Of a stretch of DNA of 64,000 bases, positions 1-12,841 are shown piece after piece. The position numbers and the translations under genes were made by a program. The stretch spans positions 1,178,001-1,242,000 of the forward strand of contig JBAIAA010000258.1 of NCBI GenBank assembly GCA_037893245.1, given 5' to 3'. The notes below the pieces were generated by a model. It was not told the origin of the DNA and searched no databases. It saw only the letters and a list, made by a program, of their open reading frames with translations. The stretch comes from Crossaster papposus. Lineage: Eukaryota > Echinodermata > Asteroidea > Velatida > Solasteridae. How positions within the stretch are numbered: the stretch's first letter is position 1; every line of letters begins with the position of its first letter.

Positions 1-74
1 TGTACAAGAGCGGACAAGTTTTTTGCTTCTAATTTCCCAACAGAGCAATTGTTTGGTAGTACGGTATTTTTTTC

Positions 75-271
75 CGTATAACACCTGAATAAATCCTCCT
101 CATCTGATTGGTAGATTGTTGATCACGTGCATTAAATTATTTGTTCCATCGCACGGCACGGCCTCACCGCGACAACAAATTGTCCTATTCAATGGTTGTA
201 TTCAACGGTGAATAGAACTGACCAATCTCTGACCAATCAGATGGCCAGGATTTATTTAGGTGTTGTATAAA
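75..271. mobile_element. Short foldback MITE-like element
   Basis: The sequence around 76-115 (TATAACACCTGAATAAATCC, then an ATCTGATTGGT stretch) returns in inverted orientation at about 228-271. This makes a roughly 195-bp hairpin-forming unit with imperfect 40-45 bp inverted ends. It has no coding capacity. I could not define a target duplication, so the superfamily is open. The rest of 1-591 is AT-rich and shows no gene. Confidence 0.5.
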
Positions 272-611
272 ATGTTTCACATTTGTGCGATGGTAAGAAA
301 AATGTCATTCGGTGACAAATGGAATGTTTCATTCTACTCGGCTTTGCGGCAGCATTCCATCTGTCACCTCATAAAATTACATGTACTCTTACAATGTACC
401 CACCGCACTCACAAGCATTCAGTATAATATTCGCGGAGTCTTTTGTTCCATGATTGTCATACCGGTACATTCATTAACGGGGTACATTCTGCCCTGAAAT
501 CCTGAATTTTTATATTTTGGATTGATACGAACCCTTTTTCAAAGGTCTGGGTGAAAGGAAACTACGGTAACTTAACTGTGTCGCATAAACGTACATACAG
601 TTATGATCGAA

Positions 612-905
612 ATTATGATCACCATACGCGTATGCATTTACGCGTATCACGCTACGCGTATGATGCGCCAATAAAATGTTTCGGCTAAGCTTGTAAAATC
701 TGCTAAGGCATGTCTCCGCGTAAGCCTCCGCGTAGGCCAACGCGTAAGCCTACGCGTAAGTCTCCGCGTAAGCCAACGCGTAAGCCTCCGCGTAAGCTAA
801 CGCGTAAGCCTACGCGTATATGCGATGTTTCGGGAATTTACGTGATTACGCGTTAATGTGCGAGAAGTAGCATTCGCGAAAATACGCGTATCAATAGCGT
901 ACGCC
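612..905. repeat. CGCGTAAGC minisatellite at the outer palindrome end (left)
   Basis: The region is built of variants of ACGCGTAAGCCT and CCGCGTAAGC, tightly spaced from about 705 to 825, with further CGCGTA sites on both sides. It is CpG-rich in an otherwise AT-rich region. The mirror copy is at 12,842-13,132. Open frames across it (repeated AYAE and RRLTR peptides) follow from the repeat and are not gene evidence. Confidence 0.75.
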
Positions 906-3214
906 CGTCTACGTATCTCTTTCTCCAACGCAAGTTTTTCCAACTCTGTCCAAAGAGTTTTATATATTTTATAATCCGTTACTCCCCACACCCCAAAAAG
1001 AACAAAACGGAGTCGGGTTTTAAGCCTTACCTGCATCACGCTGTCCTTATTTATTTGCAACGATCGTCCTGTAAGTTGTAACCCGAATTGGTAGTCAAAG
1101 CGCCCCTTGTTTTCTTGATCAAATACAAAATTGTATTAAAATGAAGTATCGCGATGTATTTCCTAATCGAGACGATCTTGCAACAACAAAGAGCTGTTTC
1201 AAAACATAGAGCGTCACAGACTGTAACCGCAAGATGACACAAAGAGACCCACATCAAAGCTTTAGGGTTCAGGCGGTCTCACACAGACACTACAGAAAAC
1301 TACAATAGCGTTACATTAGGCGAACACGAAGGCCAAGAGCCAGTTTCATTGTATCGGGTCGGGTACCCGTAACCGAATTTATAAATTTCGACGCAATGTC
1401 CGAGACATCAGCTCAAAGTGAATTACCGACCATTCCAAAACTCCATTTTTTTTCCAGTTCGAATTTAGTTTTGTTTTGACTATCTTTGATGCATCTCCAG
1501 AAGCCCAGAAGCAAGCCCAATGTGTGTTTTTATAAAGTTTCTCGTAGCCAGAAAATGATCTTCTTTTATGCACCACAGATGGCGGAATAAAGTAAACAAA
1601 CATTCAAAGTGATTGGAGTTGTAATTGTACTTACACTAACCCTTGCCTGACAGATACAGCATTTATTTAAAAGGCGTTGGTCGGTGTATTCCTCGACCCA
1701 ATTTATATTTATCAGTCTTAGACCAACCGATGGTCATTAAATTGGGTAATATAGTTTGCCGTACTGATTTACAAAATGTATTAAGATGTACAAATAAAAA
1801 GATGTTAAAAAACCCTGAGCCTGTTTATTTACGAGAACCTAGTCCTACAAATAAATAATTCCTAAGGCTAATTATGTAATTTGCCTTGTTTTTATAGAAA
1901 ACAAGAGAAAGGGAACTTAAAGACTCGTTTGAATAAACTCCCAAAAAAATTCCAAACAGTTTTCAGGGGTAAATAATAATACGATTATATTCCAAGTAGG
2001 GGCAAGAAATCTAGACAATGATTGACAGCTGACCTACAAAATGTAGCAAGCGGGCCAACATGTGGCCTACCATTACTTTGGAATTTCAATAGGCTGGGGA
2101 TGTGAATGTCTCTTCATGGCATACAATTAAAACCTATGAAAAAGAGAGATTGTTAGAAAGAAGGTCATGATTGGACTGTTTCTTTTTTATGGGATGGTTT
2201 ATTAGTCAAAAGTCAACATTACTGGTCTGGCGGCTAGTGGAAAGAAAAAGGAGAAACCCTGTTAACAATAACAGTGACGGCCGGGCGGCGGATGAACTCA
2301 CTGAAGAATAGACAGCGGGGAGCTCTTGGAAGTTCGCCAACTTCGTCGTCTTTATTAATATAGCCTTCCTTATTGGTGGTTGGGGCTCGGGTTGTTCCTA
2401 TGGTTGAACAAACTGCCGTTCATAGACCAATCAAAAAACAATTCTGCAGTTTCACTTCAGTCGGCATAATCCTTTGTGATGTGGTTAATAGTGGGCCAGA
2501 GCGGCAGGTTCTCTCCACAGCTCCGATCCCACGGTTGGTAGCCGTTATGTTTCTTGTAAAAAAAATGCGACGCACTTTGTGAGACTATTTCTGCGGTTGT
2601 TGGCGCTGAAGTGTTGATTTTCGCTGACGTCACAAATTAATCGCGATATCATCGAATATCGCAAAGCTAATTAAAAAAAAAAATCACACCAAAGCTCACA
2701 GAATTGTACACGTTTATTCCACCGCAATATTTGTACTTGATTGTAGGCCCAAGGGCCACTGTTCTCGTATTCGTGTGTTTGTAATTTCGTGTTGCTCGTC
2801 CAACAAATTAAGTGTTTAGTTTCCAAACTTTAGGTTAGCGGCTGCTGTTGAAGAAGCTGTTTCAATTTTGTCAATTTTATCAAATGAAAATTAAATGAAA
2901 ATAAAATGTGGCAAATCACGAAATGACAAATAAAAGGAAAAATTAACAATGGAAATGTGTAAAAAAAAGTCATATCTACGTTCTTTGAACAGACTTTACT
3001 AGTTCTATTTCTGATACTGGTATATTATGTCAATTAAATGTTCATAGTATAAAAAAGCACGGCTTAACGTTATTCAAACAACGTTGTCACAGATACGGCT
3101 GGTAATTTAAGAACCATATTTTACTAACATCTCAAGTCAATTTTAAGGGCCATTTTGACTAATCCATTGTTGATAACTAACGTTGTTGACACTGTTGTGT
3201 TGAGGCGTAGGTGA

Positions 3215-3412
3215 TACAACGACGATTTCATGAAAAACACAAATGTACGCAAACAGTCTTCGTAAACGCTGTTTAAAACGTTGCGCAGCTACGCCAAGTT
3301 TCGTGAAATGCTCCGTAAGGAAATGGCGCAGCTACGCAACATTTTTGTTGCGTAAGCCTTGCGCCACTTTTGAAAATGGCGCAAGCTACGCACTTTTCGT
3401 GAAATCGGCTGC
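3215..3412. mobile_element. Decayed TIR element, E12 family (left arm)
   Basis: This is related to the element at 5,178-5,703. It shares a right terminus reading TTTCGTGAAATCGGCTGC and internal CGTAGCTGCGCCATTT-type words in both orientations. The left terminus is shortened to GATTTCATGAAAA. The equivalent copy in the right arm lies at 9,999-10,170. No coding capacity is seen. Confidence 0.6.
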
Positions 3413-3699
3413 TGGCCCGCAAATCACTTCACTAAATTAGAAATTTACAATAATTGATGGATAGCAAAGTGCAATTCCCCCACTAACAAAAAAGGTTAAA
3501 TGAATGAAGTCAAAGTGAAACTTGTCAAGAAATTGAATCTGAATTTCAGATAGTGAGATACAGTATTCTCTGGAAAAAGAAATAAAGTCGGGCCAGTGTT
3601 CGCAAACGTGGAAAAGAAATAAAATATTTCGTTAAAATTGACAAACGCTGATAAATCATTATCTCCACTCACAATTCTAACTCGGTTAACAATTGTTTT

Positions 3700-3981
3700 G
3701 GTATTTCTTTAAGATTTCAAAAGGATGACTGATGCTAAACAGGTAAGTACCGTTATACATGCATTAGGGCCTTTGAGCTTTCCCGAGTGGCGAAACAATT
3801 ATCACATACTACATAACCTTTCGTGCAAATTTTCATTGCGATTGTGAACTTTCCAGAATATCCTACATGAGGTCATTTTGTGACTTGAAGTTATATACAT
3901 GTGTTTTCTTATTGTTAGTACTTTCTATAGGTATTTCCCATCATGTACCTCAAAGTCAACTTCCATGGATTTGTGATAAAG
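3700..3981 (+). CDS. Possible two-exon transcript encoding a small secreted peptide (left arm)
   Basis: A good donor (CAG/GTAAGTACC) lies at 3,741. It is followed by an intron-like stretch and an acceptor (CTTTCCAG) near 3,855. The next exon-like segment carries an ATG at 3,867 and runs to a possible donor near 3,981 (GATAAAG/GTTTG). Reading from that ATG, a basic-polar start (MRSFCDLKLY) is followed by a leucine/valine-rich hydrophobic stretch (VFLLLVLSIGI), like a signal peptide. The 66-residue open frame is unchanged in the inverted copy at 9,338-9,538, and the donor is conserved too. I recognise no family. Because the duplication preserves surrounding DNA as well, identity is only weak evidence for a gene. 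Confidence 0.25.
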
Positions 3982-4592
3982 GTTTGTATTTTCATTATAT
4001 TAATTTTGCGTTTAACTTACACATCCAAAGCTCAATCACACCTCAGAATGTGTATGGCACGTCATAATTATACATCTCATTTGTTATGCCTTTGTTACTT
4101 ACTAATAATGTAATAGATTTGTTGAAGCATAATATTGCTTCCCCCACAATCGAAATTGTTAAAACAGATTTAATGTTGATCTTGCAATTTTTTTAAATGT
4201 ATTTTAATGTTACAAATTCCAATATTCGATTTGACAATTTATCATCACGTCATCTTATGCCGTTTGCGTCATTGTGTTATTCTCACTATTCCCATTTGTC
4301 AATATTGGGCATGATTGTCCCTTTTTAAAAATAAAAACTATCATGACATGTTTTTGTTTAAAACGTATTTAAAAAAATATGATTTTAAATTTATATATTT
4401 TTATGAATGACGACTACATGATATGTTAATTAAATGTTGAGTTAATGTTGTTATTGTTTTCTCACTGCATGCTTCAACTCCTCTGATTTGGCATTTCATA
4501 ATTGTTAAACTAACCGTGTCGACTTTGACGAGTATCACGATAATCCCAGGTTCATTTTGAGTTAAACCGCGGCAATTGGCCGCATGCCCTGC

Positions 4593-5177
4593 CCAACGCG
4601 ATGCCCCTTCAAACTTAACACTTACCGCTCGCGGCCAAGTTGGCCAGCATGCCCTTTTAAACACCAAGTCATGAATCCTCTAATTTAACTAGGCATATAT
4701 AGTAAAGAATTTTTGCATGCCATTTCGTTCTTTTTTTATCGTCGGCTATGACATGTCAGACGCTAGGAGTTACCTGCTACGAAAACCTGTATCTTGGCCG
4801 TTTTCCACGAACCTCAGCTTCGTCTTCGTTCTGGCTTCACGGAATTTCGTGAAATACGCTTACCGTATAGCACAGTAAGCAGGTATTTTTCGCTAACGGT
4901 AGCGCACAGCAGAGCCACAAAATTGGGCCCTGTAATTGTTGTGGACCCGTCATACCCAAGATGCGATGTCGTTTAGGTTGTACGGTTGTTATACCGCGTT
5001 GCTGCCTTGTACTAGTAGAAACAGTGCTACCAATGTCACCCGGTTGTGGTATCTGGTACGACACGGATACACTGGCTTCACAGTTCCAACTACATTTATA
5101 ACGATACAACTGGATGTGCTTCTTCGTTTATGACTCTGTTCCGAGGCCCGTGCAGTCTGCCGAATCCCTAGCACTTA
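4593..5177. other. Palindrome spacer, first part: no gene seen
   Basis: This stretch lies between the left arm and the first TIR element of the spacer. Several overlapping short open frames on both strands (up to 90 codons) occur at 4,794-5,174, but none shows a domain, codon bias or splice borders. I see no confident feature. Confidence 0.5.
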
Positions 5178-5703
5178 GCAGCCGATTTCACGAACAAATG
5201 CGTAGCTTGCGCCATTTTTGAAACTGGCGTAATGCTTACCCAACCAAAAAGTTATCCGTAGCTGCGCCATTTCCTTATAACCCATTTCACGAAACTTGGC
5301 GTAGCTGCGCAACGTTTGAAATGGCGTTTACAACGACTGTTAGCGTATATTTTTGGGTTTTTTTCACGAAATCGTCACCTTCGCCCGCCATTTTGAATAG
5401 TTTTGTCCGACTTTTCGCGGAATCGTGCGGAAACGTAAACAAATATATGTCAAGGGTAAAATAGTAATTCCTTTACTCCAATCATAAACCTGTGAGTGTC
5501 TTTTATCAAGCTTAATAAGATAAGCAATGACGGGCTCCACGTCAATTACGATTTGCCGGCAACATAGGTCATTTTCAGTCACTATGCCACATCTTATGCC
5601 ACCTAAATTTACTGCGCAAGCTACGTCATAATTTGTTACGCATCAAAAGAAAGTGGCGCAGCGGGGATTGCGCCATTGTGTAAGGTTTCGTGAAATCGGC
5701 TGC
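5178..5703. mobile_element. Non-autonomous TIR element, E12 family (526 bp)
   Basis: The ends are GCAGCCGATTTCACGAA and its inverse TTCGTGAAATCGGCTGC. Inside, words such as GTAGCTGCGCCATTT and TTTCACGAAACTTGGCGTAG recur in both orientations. A TTA lies just left of the element but not just right of it, so a Harbinger-type duplication is only suggested. There is no coding region. Decayed relatives sit in both palindrome arms. Confidence 0.7.
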
Positions 5704-5883
5704 AGGACTAAAGTTAACAAAAGAGCGCCTGACAACCTGTTCTGCATGGTCCCGTCTAAAACGGCCATTTTAATCAAATGACATTTCTCGTGTTTCTGGG
5801 TAAACCCCTGTAAATAGCCCAAAAATCCATCCGCCAACCTCATGAATACAATTATTTATTCGAGAGTTCTTAAAGCCATAGAA

Positions 5884-6231
5884 TTAGCCATTTGCGCGTG
5901 ACTCCGAGTTAAACATCTTGTACACTGACTTGCTCACACTTTTGGCACCGTTGAACTTTGAATTATCTAGACTAAAGACACTGTTGTCATATCGCGTGAT
6001 TCGGGGCAATCCTTACGGTACGCTAGTGTAACCCCCAGCTCCGGATGGTCTGGTGTCTTTGTGCCATTCTCGCCTATTGTGAACATTGTATTTGGTGCTG
6101 AACGTCAGTTACATAACTATGCAAGAGCTTTCCCATAATCATGTGATATGGCAACGGTGCCAAGCTGTGTGAGCAAGTCAGTGTACAAGATGTTATTCAA
6201 ATTTAACTCGGGGTCTCGTGCAAATAGCTTA
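5884..6231. mobile_element. Harbinger-type MITE with TTA target duplication (342 bp)
   Basis: The element spans 5,887-6,228 with about 70-bp TIRs. The left end starts GCCATTTGCGCGTGACTC and the matching inverse ends GTCTCGTGCAAATAGC; both arms contain a CTTGTACACTGACTTGCTCA block or its complement. It is flanked on both sides by TTA (5,884-5,886 and 6,229-6,231), the duplication typical of PIF/Harbinger elements. It carries no open frame of note. Confidence 0.8.
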
Positions 6232-6571
6232 ATTGAAGAAATATCACACTGGACCTCTGGTCTGGACTAGGTGGGTATTTTCGCTTTAATTGGGCTTGAA
6301 AGTGGCACTATTTAGCCATGTTGTAGAGGGATCATTTTTCAATAGCAAACCCACTAAAAAGAAAGATGAGGTGTTGATCATCATTTTTCTGTAGAGCCTG
6401 TACAGTAAGAGTTCTGAGTATTTTTAACAGAATTTAGTTTGGGCGTGTCTTATAAAGGGGTGCACGCAATATGGCAGATCTGCCGGGCTGCGTAGACTAT
6501 TTTCCTAGGATGGTTAGGGGTGGGGTTCAAATTCAGTCTCTTTAATTTTTTCATTGACTATTTTATTTGGT

Positions 6572-6963
6572 TTAAAAGGTAGAATATACCATTGGTAATT
6601 ACTTGAGTTATCATGAATAGGTGGATTTGGGGGGGGGGGGGGGGGGGGGTTGTATTTAATAGTAAATATCGTTTGACTGACCTGTCCGAAGTTTTACAAT
6701 CACGGATGCCGAGAAAAACAGCGTTTGTTTTCAACCGGCGTCGAGCAGTTATTCTTATGTTATCTTTGGTTTTTTCGCGATCGCCCTCCGGCGATTCCGA
6801 TTTTTTAAAATAAAATTATACTTTTCGGAATAATTACAGGATATCTTGCGCATTCATTTTGCTGGATGCATAGAATCATCATTTACTTTCAAATGAGTAA
6901 GATATTTCTTAATCATAGTACATTTTTTCGATATCTGCAAATGGTGTATATACTACTTTTAAA
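6572..6963 (+). mobile_element. M1-family MITE
   Basis: The ends are TTAAAAGGTAGAATATACCA and the inverse ATGGTGTATATACTACTTTT. The interior shares a fixed series with the other M1 copies: a G-rich run after GTGGATTTGG, then TGACCTGTCCGAAGTTTTAC, a TTTTTTCGCGATCG block and TTACAGGATATC. Here the G run has expanded to about 22 guanines (6,630-6,650). Other copies are at 14,250, 16,317, 41,326 and 58,652, with fragments elsewhere. Confidence 0.8.
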
Positions 6964-8782
6964 AGTTTATTGTCGGAGCGAGTTTACTTTAAGGAAAAGT
7001 AAGGATCTTAGAACCTAAGTGTCTCCCACTCAGTGTAGTGTAGATCCGCCAAGTTATGATAATTTCCCGTAACCATTCTAGGAAAACATTATGCCGCCAG
7101 GCAGCTTCAATGAGGCAGCTAATTTTAATATGAATGGCCAGTAGTTTGTAGAATCTCGGATTGCAAAACCATCCAGAAGTACGAACTTCCTGCATGGACA
7201 GGATTCAACAATCAGTGGTTGCGTTTGTATAATAGTTTCATTGGATCATACACAAGTTCAGGGGAAATATCTAATTGTGTTTTGTTGACCTCACACAAAT
7301 TTCAATATAATATTTTTCATCACAGTTCAATTACAGATTTGTGTTGCTTACAATAATCATATCTACATTAAAATGTATTTTTGGGATTTTCTTGAACTTG
7401 TTTACGTCTCCCATGAACTCTCCCAAGGCAACCCTTGAAATACTTCTTCGCCCAATTTATGGACACACCATTTTCCCTAGTTTTGGTTTGCTGGGCTAAA
7501 TATCACAATCATTGTTCATATGATTTCCCAGAAGGTTTTAATATGATAATTGTGCCAGTAAGCAACTTGGTGAATTTGCAGCTCACCATGAAGTTGTCAT
7601 TTTGGATCATTACTATGTTTACATAATTTTTCAGTCACTTATATGCTTTAGAAAATGTTATTGAAGTAAGGATATGTAAGTAGAATCACCAAAATACACT
7701 TTTCAAAAAAAGTTAATAATAATAATATTCCCCAGTATAGGAATAAATATTTTACGCGGCAGGGAATAACGATTTGTGCAAATTAGTCATATTTTGTTTA
7801 GTATGCCATTCTAGGGACCTTATAGAAGTGCACTGTGGTGAAAAATATTCTATTGCAATTTGTGTGAGGTCAAAACTTATTTTCCCTGGACTACATTTGG
7901 TTCATAGTGTTCTCTGATTAAAAAGTTTTTAGCACAAATCACAAATCAGTTTGCGTTTGTTTACTTCGAAGTCCTCATTCTAATAATCACAATTTCGAGT
8001 CATCATGTTTTAATATTTTCTTCTAATTATCGTTAATGTTGAGTTCATCATTGTTTTAATCTAACGCGTTCTCTCTAAAATGATCACTCCAACGTGTTTA
8101 CAATGCGCGTCATCCACGAATCAATAGCGATTAGCGCGTTTTAATCCCGATGAGCCAAAAAACAGCTTTTGTACAGGCGCTGCTGATGATATGATGCATG
8201 TCTACTATATACATGCAATGTACACAGAGATCAGTGTACACTACATGTACATGTAATATACACGGAGATCGGTGCATGCAGCGCACAGCGCGCAGTGTGT
8301 ATGGTGTGAACCCATTGTGCAGAAAGACAAATGTATACAATTGTATTACAATGTAAGCGACTTCCGGCCGAAAGCTTCGAAACTGCGCGCTGGGTCAAGA
8401 GGTCATCTAAATATAAAGTCGAGTTGATGGTGTGTTAGAGCATTGATATACATACTGTACATGTACGTCTACGTCTACGTCTACACATGTGCATGGCTTG
8501 TATAGGTGTGTGGTTTGTATGGGTGTGTGTATAATGTCTACGTCTTTCAAGTGAGCACTTTGGCCGCGGTAGCAGGGGTTTCTTAGTGAGCTTTCGTGTT
8601 TTTTGTTTTGGTTGGTGGTTGTTGTTGTTTTTGGTGGGGTTGTGGTTTTTTGTGTGATTGTTCTTGTTTTTTGGCGGGGGGGCCGGGGGGGGGGGGGGGG
8701 GGGGTTCTTAAGGTTTATTTTTTTTGGTTTGGATACTTCAGTCATTCAAAACAAATGTTTACACAAGCGGGGGTTGCTGGAC
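6964..8782. other. Palindrome spacer, last part: AT-rich, no gene seen
   Basis: 7.0-8.1 kb is AT-rich without supported features. 8,190-8,345 is rich in ACATGTAC words that can fold. At 8,595-8,705 a T/G-rich stretch ends in a run of about 24 guanines broken once by CC. Open frames over this tract (poly-Gly, poly-Pro, poly-Val) are low-complexity artefacts. Confidence 0.5.
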
Positions 8783-9337
8783 CGACAGGGCATGCGGCCA
8801 ATGGCCACGGTTAAGATCGATGCCTGAATTCGTTAGTGTAAAAAAATTAATATAATAAATTCAACTCAAAATGAACCTCGGATTATCGTAATACTCGTCA
8901 AAATCGACACGGTTATTTTAACAATGAAATGGCAAATCAGAGGAGTTGAAGCAGTGAGAAAACAATAACAACATTAAATCAACATTTAATTAACATATAT
9001 AATAAAATATATCAATTTAAAATCATATTTTTTTAAATCCGTTTTAAACAAAAACATGTCATGATAGTTTTTATTTTTAAAAAGGGACAGTCATGCCCAA
9101 TATTGACAAATGGGAATAGTGGAAATAACACAATGACGCAAACGGCATAAGATGACATGATGATAAATTGTCAAATCGAATATTGGAATTTGTAACATTT
9201 AAATACATTTAAAAAAATTGCAAGATCAACATTAAATCTATTTTAACCATTTCGATTGTGGGGGAAGCAATATTATGCTTCAACAAATCTATTACATTAT
9301 TAGTAAGTAACAAAGGCATAACAAATGAGATGTATAA

Positions 9338-9691
9338 TTATGACGTGCCATACACATTCTGAGGTGTGATTGAGCTTTGGATGTGTAAGTTAAACGCAAA
9401 ATTAATATAATGAAAATACAAACCTTTATCACAAATCCATGGAAGTTGACTTTGAGGTACATGATGGGAAATACCTATAGAAAGTACTAACAATAAGAAA
9501 ACACATGTATATAACTTCAAGTCACAAAATGACCTCATGTAAGATATTCTGGAAAGTTCACAATCACAATGAAAATTTGCACGAAAGGTTATGTAGTATG
9601 TGATAATTGTTTCGCCACTCGGGAAAGCTCAAAGGCCCTAATGCATGTATAACGGTACTTACCTGTTTAGCATCAGTCATCCTTTTGAAAT
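9338..9691 (-). CDS. Possible small secreted-peptide transcript (right arm copy)
   Basis: This is the mirror copy of the left-arm candidate. The open frame 9,538-9,338 reads the same 66 residues, with a hydrophobic N-terminal stretch, and the upstream donor (complement of ACTTACCTG) is retained near 9,665. If the unit is expressed, the window holds two divergent copies of one gene. No family is recognised and no codon evidence separates selection from recent duplication. Confidence 0.25.
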
Positions 9692-9998
9692 ATTAAAGAA
9701 ATACCAAAACAATTGTTAACCGAGTTAGAATTGTGAGTGGAGATAATGATTTATCAGCGTTTGTCAATTTTAACGAAATATTTTATTTCTTTTCCACGTT
9801 TGCGAACACTGGCCCGACTTTATTTCTTTTTCCAGAGAATACTGTATCTCACTATCTGAAAATCAGATTCAATTTCTTGACAAGTTTCACTTTGACTTCA
9901 TTCATTTAACCTTTTTTGTTAGTGAGGGAATTGCACTTTGCTATCCATCAATTATTGTAAATTTCTAATTTAGTGAAGTGATTTGCGGGCCAGCAGCC

Positions 9999-10170
9999 GA
10001 TTTCACGAAAAGTGCGTAGCTTATAAAGGCTTACGCAACAAAAATGATGCGTAGCTGCGCCATTTCCTTACGGAGCATTTCACGAAACTTGGCGTAGCTG
10101 CGCAACGTTTTAAACAGCGTTTACAAAGACTGTTTGCGTACATTTGTGTTTTTCATGAAATCGTCTTTGT
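9999..10170. mobile_element. Decayed TIR element, E12 family (right arm)
   Basis: It begins with CAGCAGCCGATTTCACGAAA and contains the same GTAGCTGCGCCATTTCC words as 5,178-5,703. It occupies the position equivalent to 3,215-3,412 in the left arm, so it was present before the inverted duplication. It is missing a short internal segment found in the left copy. Confidence 0.6.
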
Positions 10171-10686
10171 ATCACCTACGCTTCAACACAACAGTGTCAA
10201 CAACGTTAGTTATCAACAATGGATTAGTCAAAATGGCCCTTAAAATTGACTTGAGATGTTAGTAAAATATGGTTCTCAAATTACCAGCCGTATCTGTGAC
10301 AACGTTGTTTGAATAACGTTAAGCCGTGCTTTTTTATACTATGAACATTTAATTGACATAATATACCAGTATCAGAAATAGATCTAGTAAAGTCTGTTCA
10401 AAGAACGTAGATATGACTTTTTTTTACACATTTTCATTGTAAATTTTTCCTTTTATTTGTCATTTCGTGATTTGCCACATTTTATTTTCATTTAATTTTC
10501 ATTTGATAAAATTGACAAAATTGAAACAGCTTCTTCAACAGCAGCCGCTAACCTAAAGTTTGGAAACTAAACACTTAATTTGTTGGACGAGCAACACGAA
10601 ATTACAAACACACGAATACCAGAACAGTGGCCCTTGGGCCTACAATCAAGTAAAAATATTGCGGTGGAATAAACGTGTACAATTCT

Positions 10687-11065
10687 TTTTAAATTAGCTT
10701 TTACGCTTTTATGCAAACAAGAAACTATATAAAAAAAGTTACACTTGAAGATTAATGAAGTCATTTATACTGCATGATGAAATACGACGGTTAAAACAAA
10801 TCAAAACATGTTTCAAACTATAATTGGTGGAGGATACCATACCTTTTGAGCCACTGACTGAACAAAGCGACATTTAGTTTTTAACTGAGGACGAGCGAAT
10901 CCCACAATAGCACGGTGGCCAGTGAAGGACTGACAGACGTACACAAAAACAGGTCGCATTAAAATAACATTAACAGACAAGAGCAGAACAAAAAGGAACA
11001 AGGACGAGACAATCCTTGTAAGCGCTTGGGCGATACCGCTTTTTTTCAGCCACGATATATCGTCA
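10687..11065. other. Segment present only in the right arm
   Basis: Between two blocks that are adjacent in the left arm (around 2,660-2,700), the right arm has about 380 extra bases. The left-arm junction shows only an A-rich patch (AATTAAAAAAAAAAATCAC). An open frame on the minus strand (11,001-10,813) has a hydrophobic N-terminus but no recognised domain. Either the left arm suffered a deletion or the right arm an insertion; no TIR or target duplication was found. Confidence 0.55.
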
Positions 11066-12841
11066 AAAATATATCGCGATATTCGATGATATCGTGATTA
11101 ATTTGTGACGTCAGCGAAAATCAACACTTCAGCGCCAACAACCGCAGAAATAGTCTCACAAAGTGCGTCGCATTTTTTTTTACAAGAAACATAACGGCTA
11201 CCAACCGTGGGATCGGAGCTGTGGAGAGAACCTGCCGCTCTGGCCCACTATTAACCACATCACAAAGGATTATGCCGACTGAAGTGAAACTGCAGAATTG
11301 TTTTTTGATTGGTCTATGAACGGCAGTTTGTTCAACCATAGGAACAACCCGAGCCCCAACCACCAATAAGATTCGGGAAGGCTACATTAATAAAGACGAC
11401 GAAGTTGGCGAACTTCTGAGAGCTCCCCGCTGTCTATTCTTCAGTGAGTTCATCTGCCGCCCGGCCGTCACTGTTATTGTTAACAGGGTTTCTCCATTTT
11501 CTTTCCACTAGCCGCCAGACCAGTGATGTTGACTTTTGACTAATAAACCATCCCATAAAAAAGAAACAGTCCAATCATGTCCTTCTTTCTAACAATCTCT
11601 CTTTTTCATAGGTTTTAATTGTATGCCACGAAGAGACATTCACATCCCCAGCCTATTGAAATTCCAAAGTAATGGTAGGCCACATGTTGGCCCGCTTGCT
11701 ACATTTTGTAGGTCCGCTGTCAATCATTGTCTAGATTTCTTGCCCCTACTTGGAATATAATCGTATTATTATTTACCCCTGAAAACTGTTTGGAATTTTT
11801 TTGGGAGTTTATTCAAACGAGTCTTTAAGTTCCCTTTCTCCTGTTTTCTATAAAAACAAGGCAAATTACATAATTAGCCTTAGGAATTATTTATTTGTAG
11901 GACTAGGTTCTCGTAAATAAACAGGCTCAGGGTTTTTTAACATCTTTTTATTTGTACATCTTAATACATTTTGTAAATCAGTACGGCAAACTTTTGTAAA
12001 AGTACTTATATTACCCAATTTAATGACCATCGGTTGGTCTAAGACTGATAAATATAAATTGGGTCGAGGAATACACCGACCAACGCCTTTTAAATAAATG
12101 CTGTATCTGTCAGGCAAGGGTTAGTGTAAGTACAATTACAACTCCAATCACTTTGAATGTTTGTTTACTTTATTCCGCCATCTAGTGCATCAAAGAAGAT
12201 CATTTTCTGGCTACGAGAAACTTTATAAAAACACACAATGGGCTTGCTTCTGGGCTTCTGGAGATGCATCAAAGATAGTCAAAACAAAACTAAATTCGAA
12301 CTGGAAAAAAAAATGGAGTTTTGGAATGGTCGGTAATTCACTTTGAGCTGATGTCTCGGACGTTGCGTCGAAATTTATAAATTCGGTTACGGGTACCCGA
12401 CCCGATAAAATGAAACCGGCTCTTGGCCTTCGTGTTCGCCTAATGTAACGCTATTGTAGTTTTCTGTAGTGTCTGTGTGAGACCGCCTGAACCCTAAAGC
12501 TTTGATGTGGGTCTCTTTGTGTCATCTTGCGGTTACAGTCTGTGATGCTCTATGTTTTGAAACAGCTCTTTGTTGTTGCAAGATCGTCGCGATACTTCAT
12601 TTTAATACAATTTTGTATTTGATCAAGACATCAAGGGGCGCTTTGACTACCAATTCGGGTTACAACTTACAGGACGATCGTTGCAAATAAATAAGGACAG
12701 CGTACCGTGATGCAGGTAAGGCTTAAAACCCGACTCCGTCTTGTTCTTTTTGGGGTGTGGGGAGTAACAGATTATAAAATATATAAAACTCTTTGGACAG
12801 AGTTGGAAAAACTTGCGTTGGAGCAAGAGATACGTAGACGG

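Larger units (their letters stand above)
592..4592 (+). repeat. Left arm of a large imperfect palindrome
   Basis: This 4.0-kb block is repeated in inverted orientation at 8,783-13,155. The order is the same throughout: outer CGCGTA-rich array, several open frames with near-identical translations, a decayed TIR element, and a possible small transcript. The copies differ by scattered substitutions and indels; the largest is about 380 bp present only in the right arm. The homology ends at a CCGCATGCCCTG motif near 4,592. A decayed mobile element sits at the same place in both arms, which argues for inverted segmental duplication after that insertion rather than for two transposon termini. Confidence 0.9.

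Noticed and set aside
8407-8827. Pro/Thr-rich and Gly/Val-rich frames
   Set aside because: They span a T/G-rich low-complexity tract with a long G run; opposite strands are equally open.
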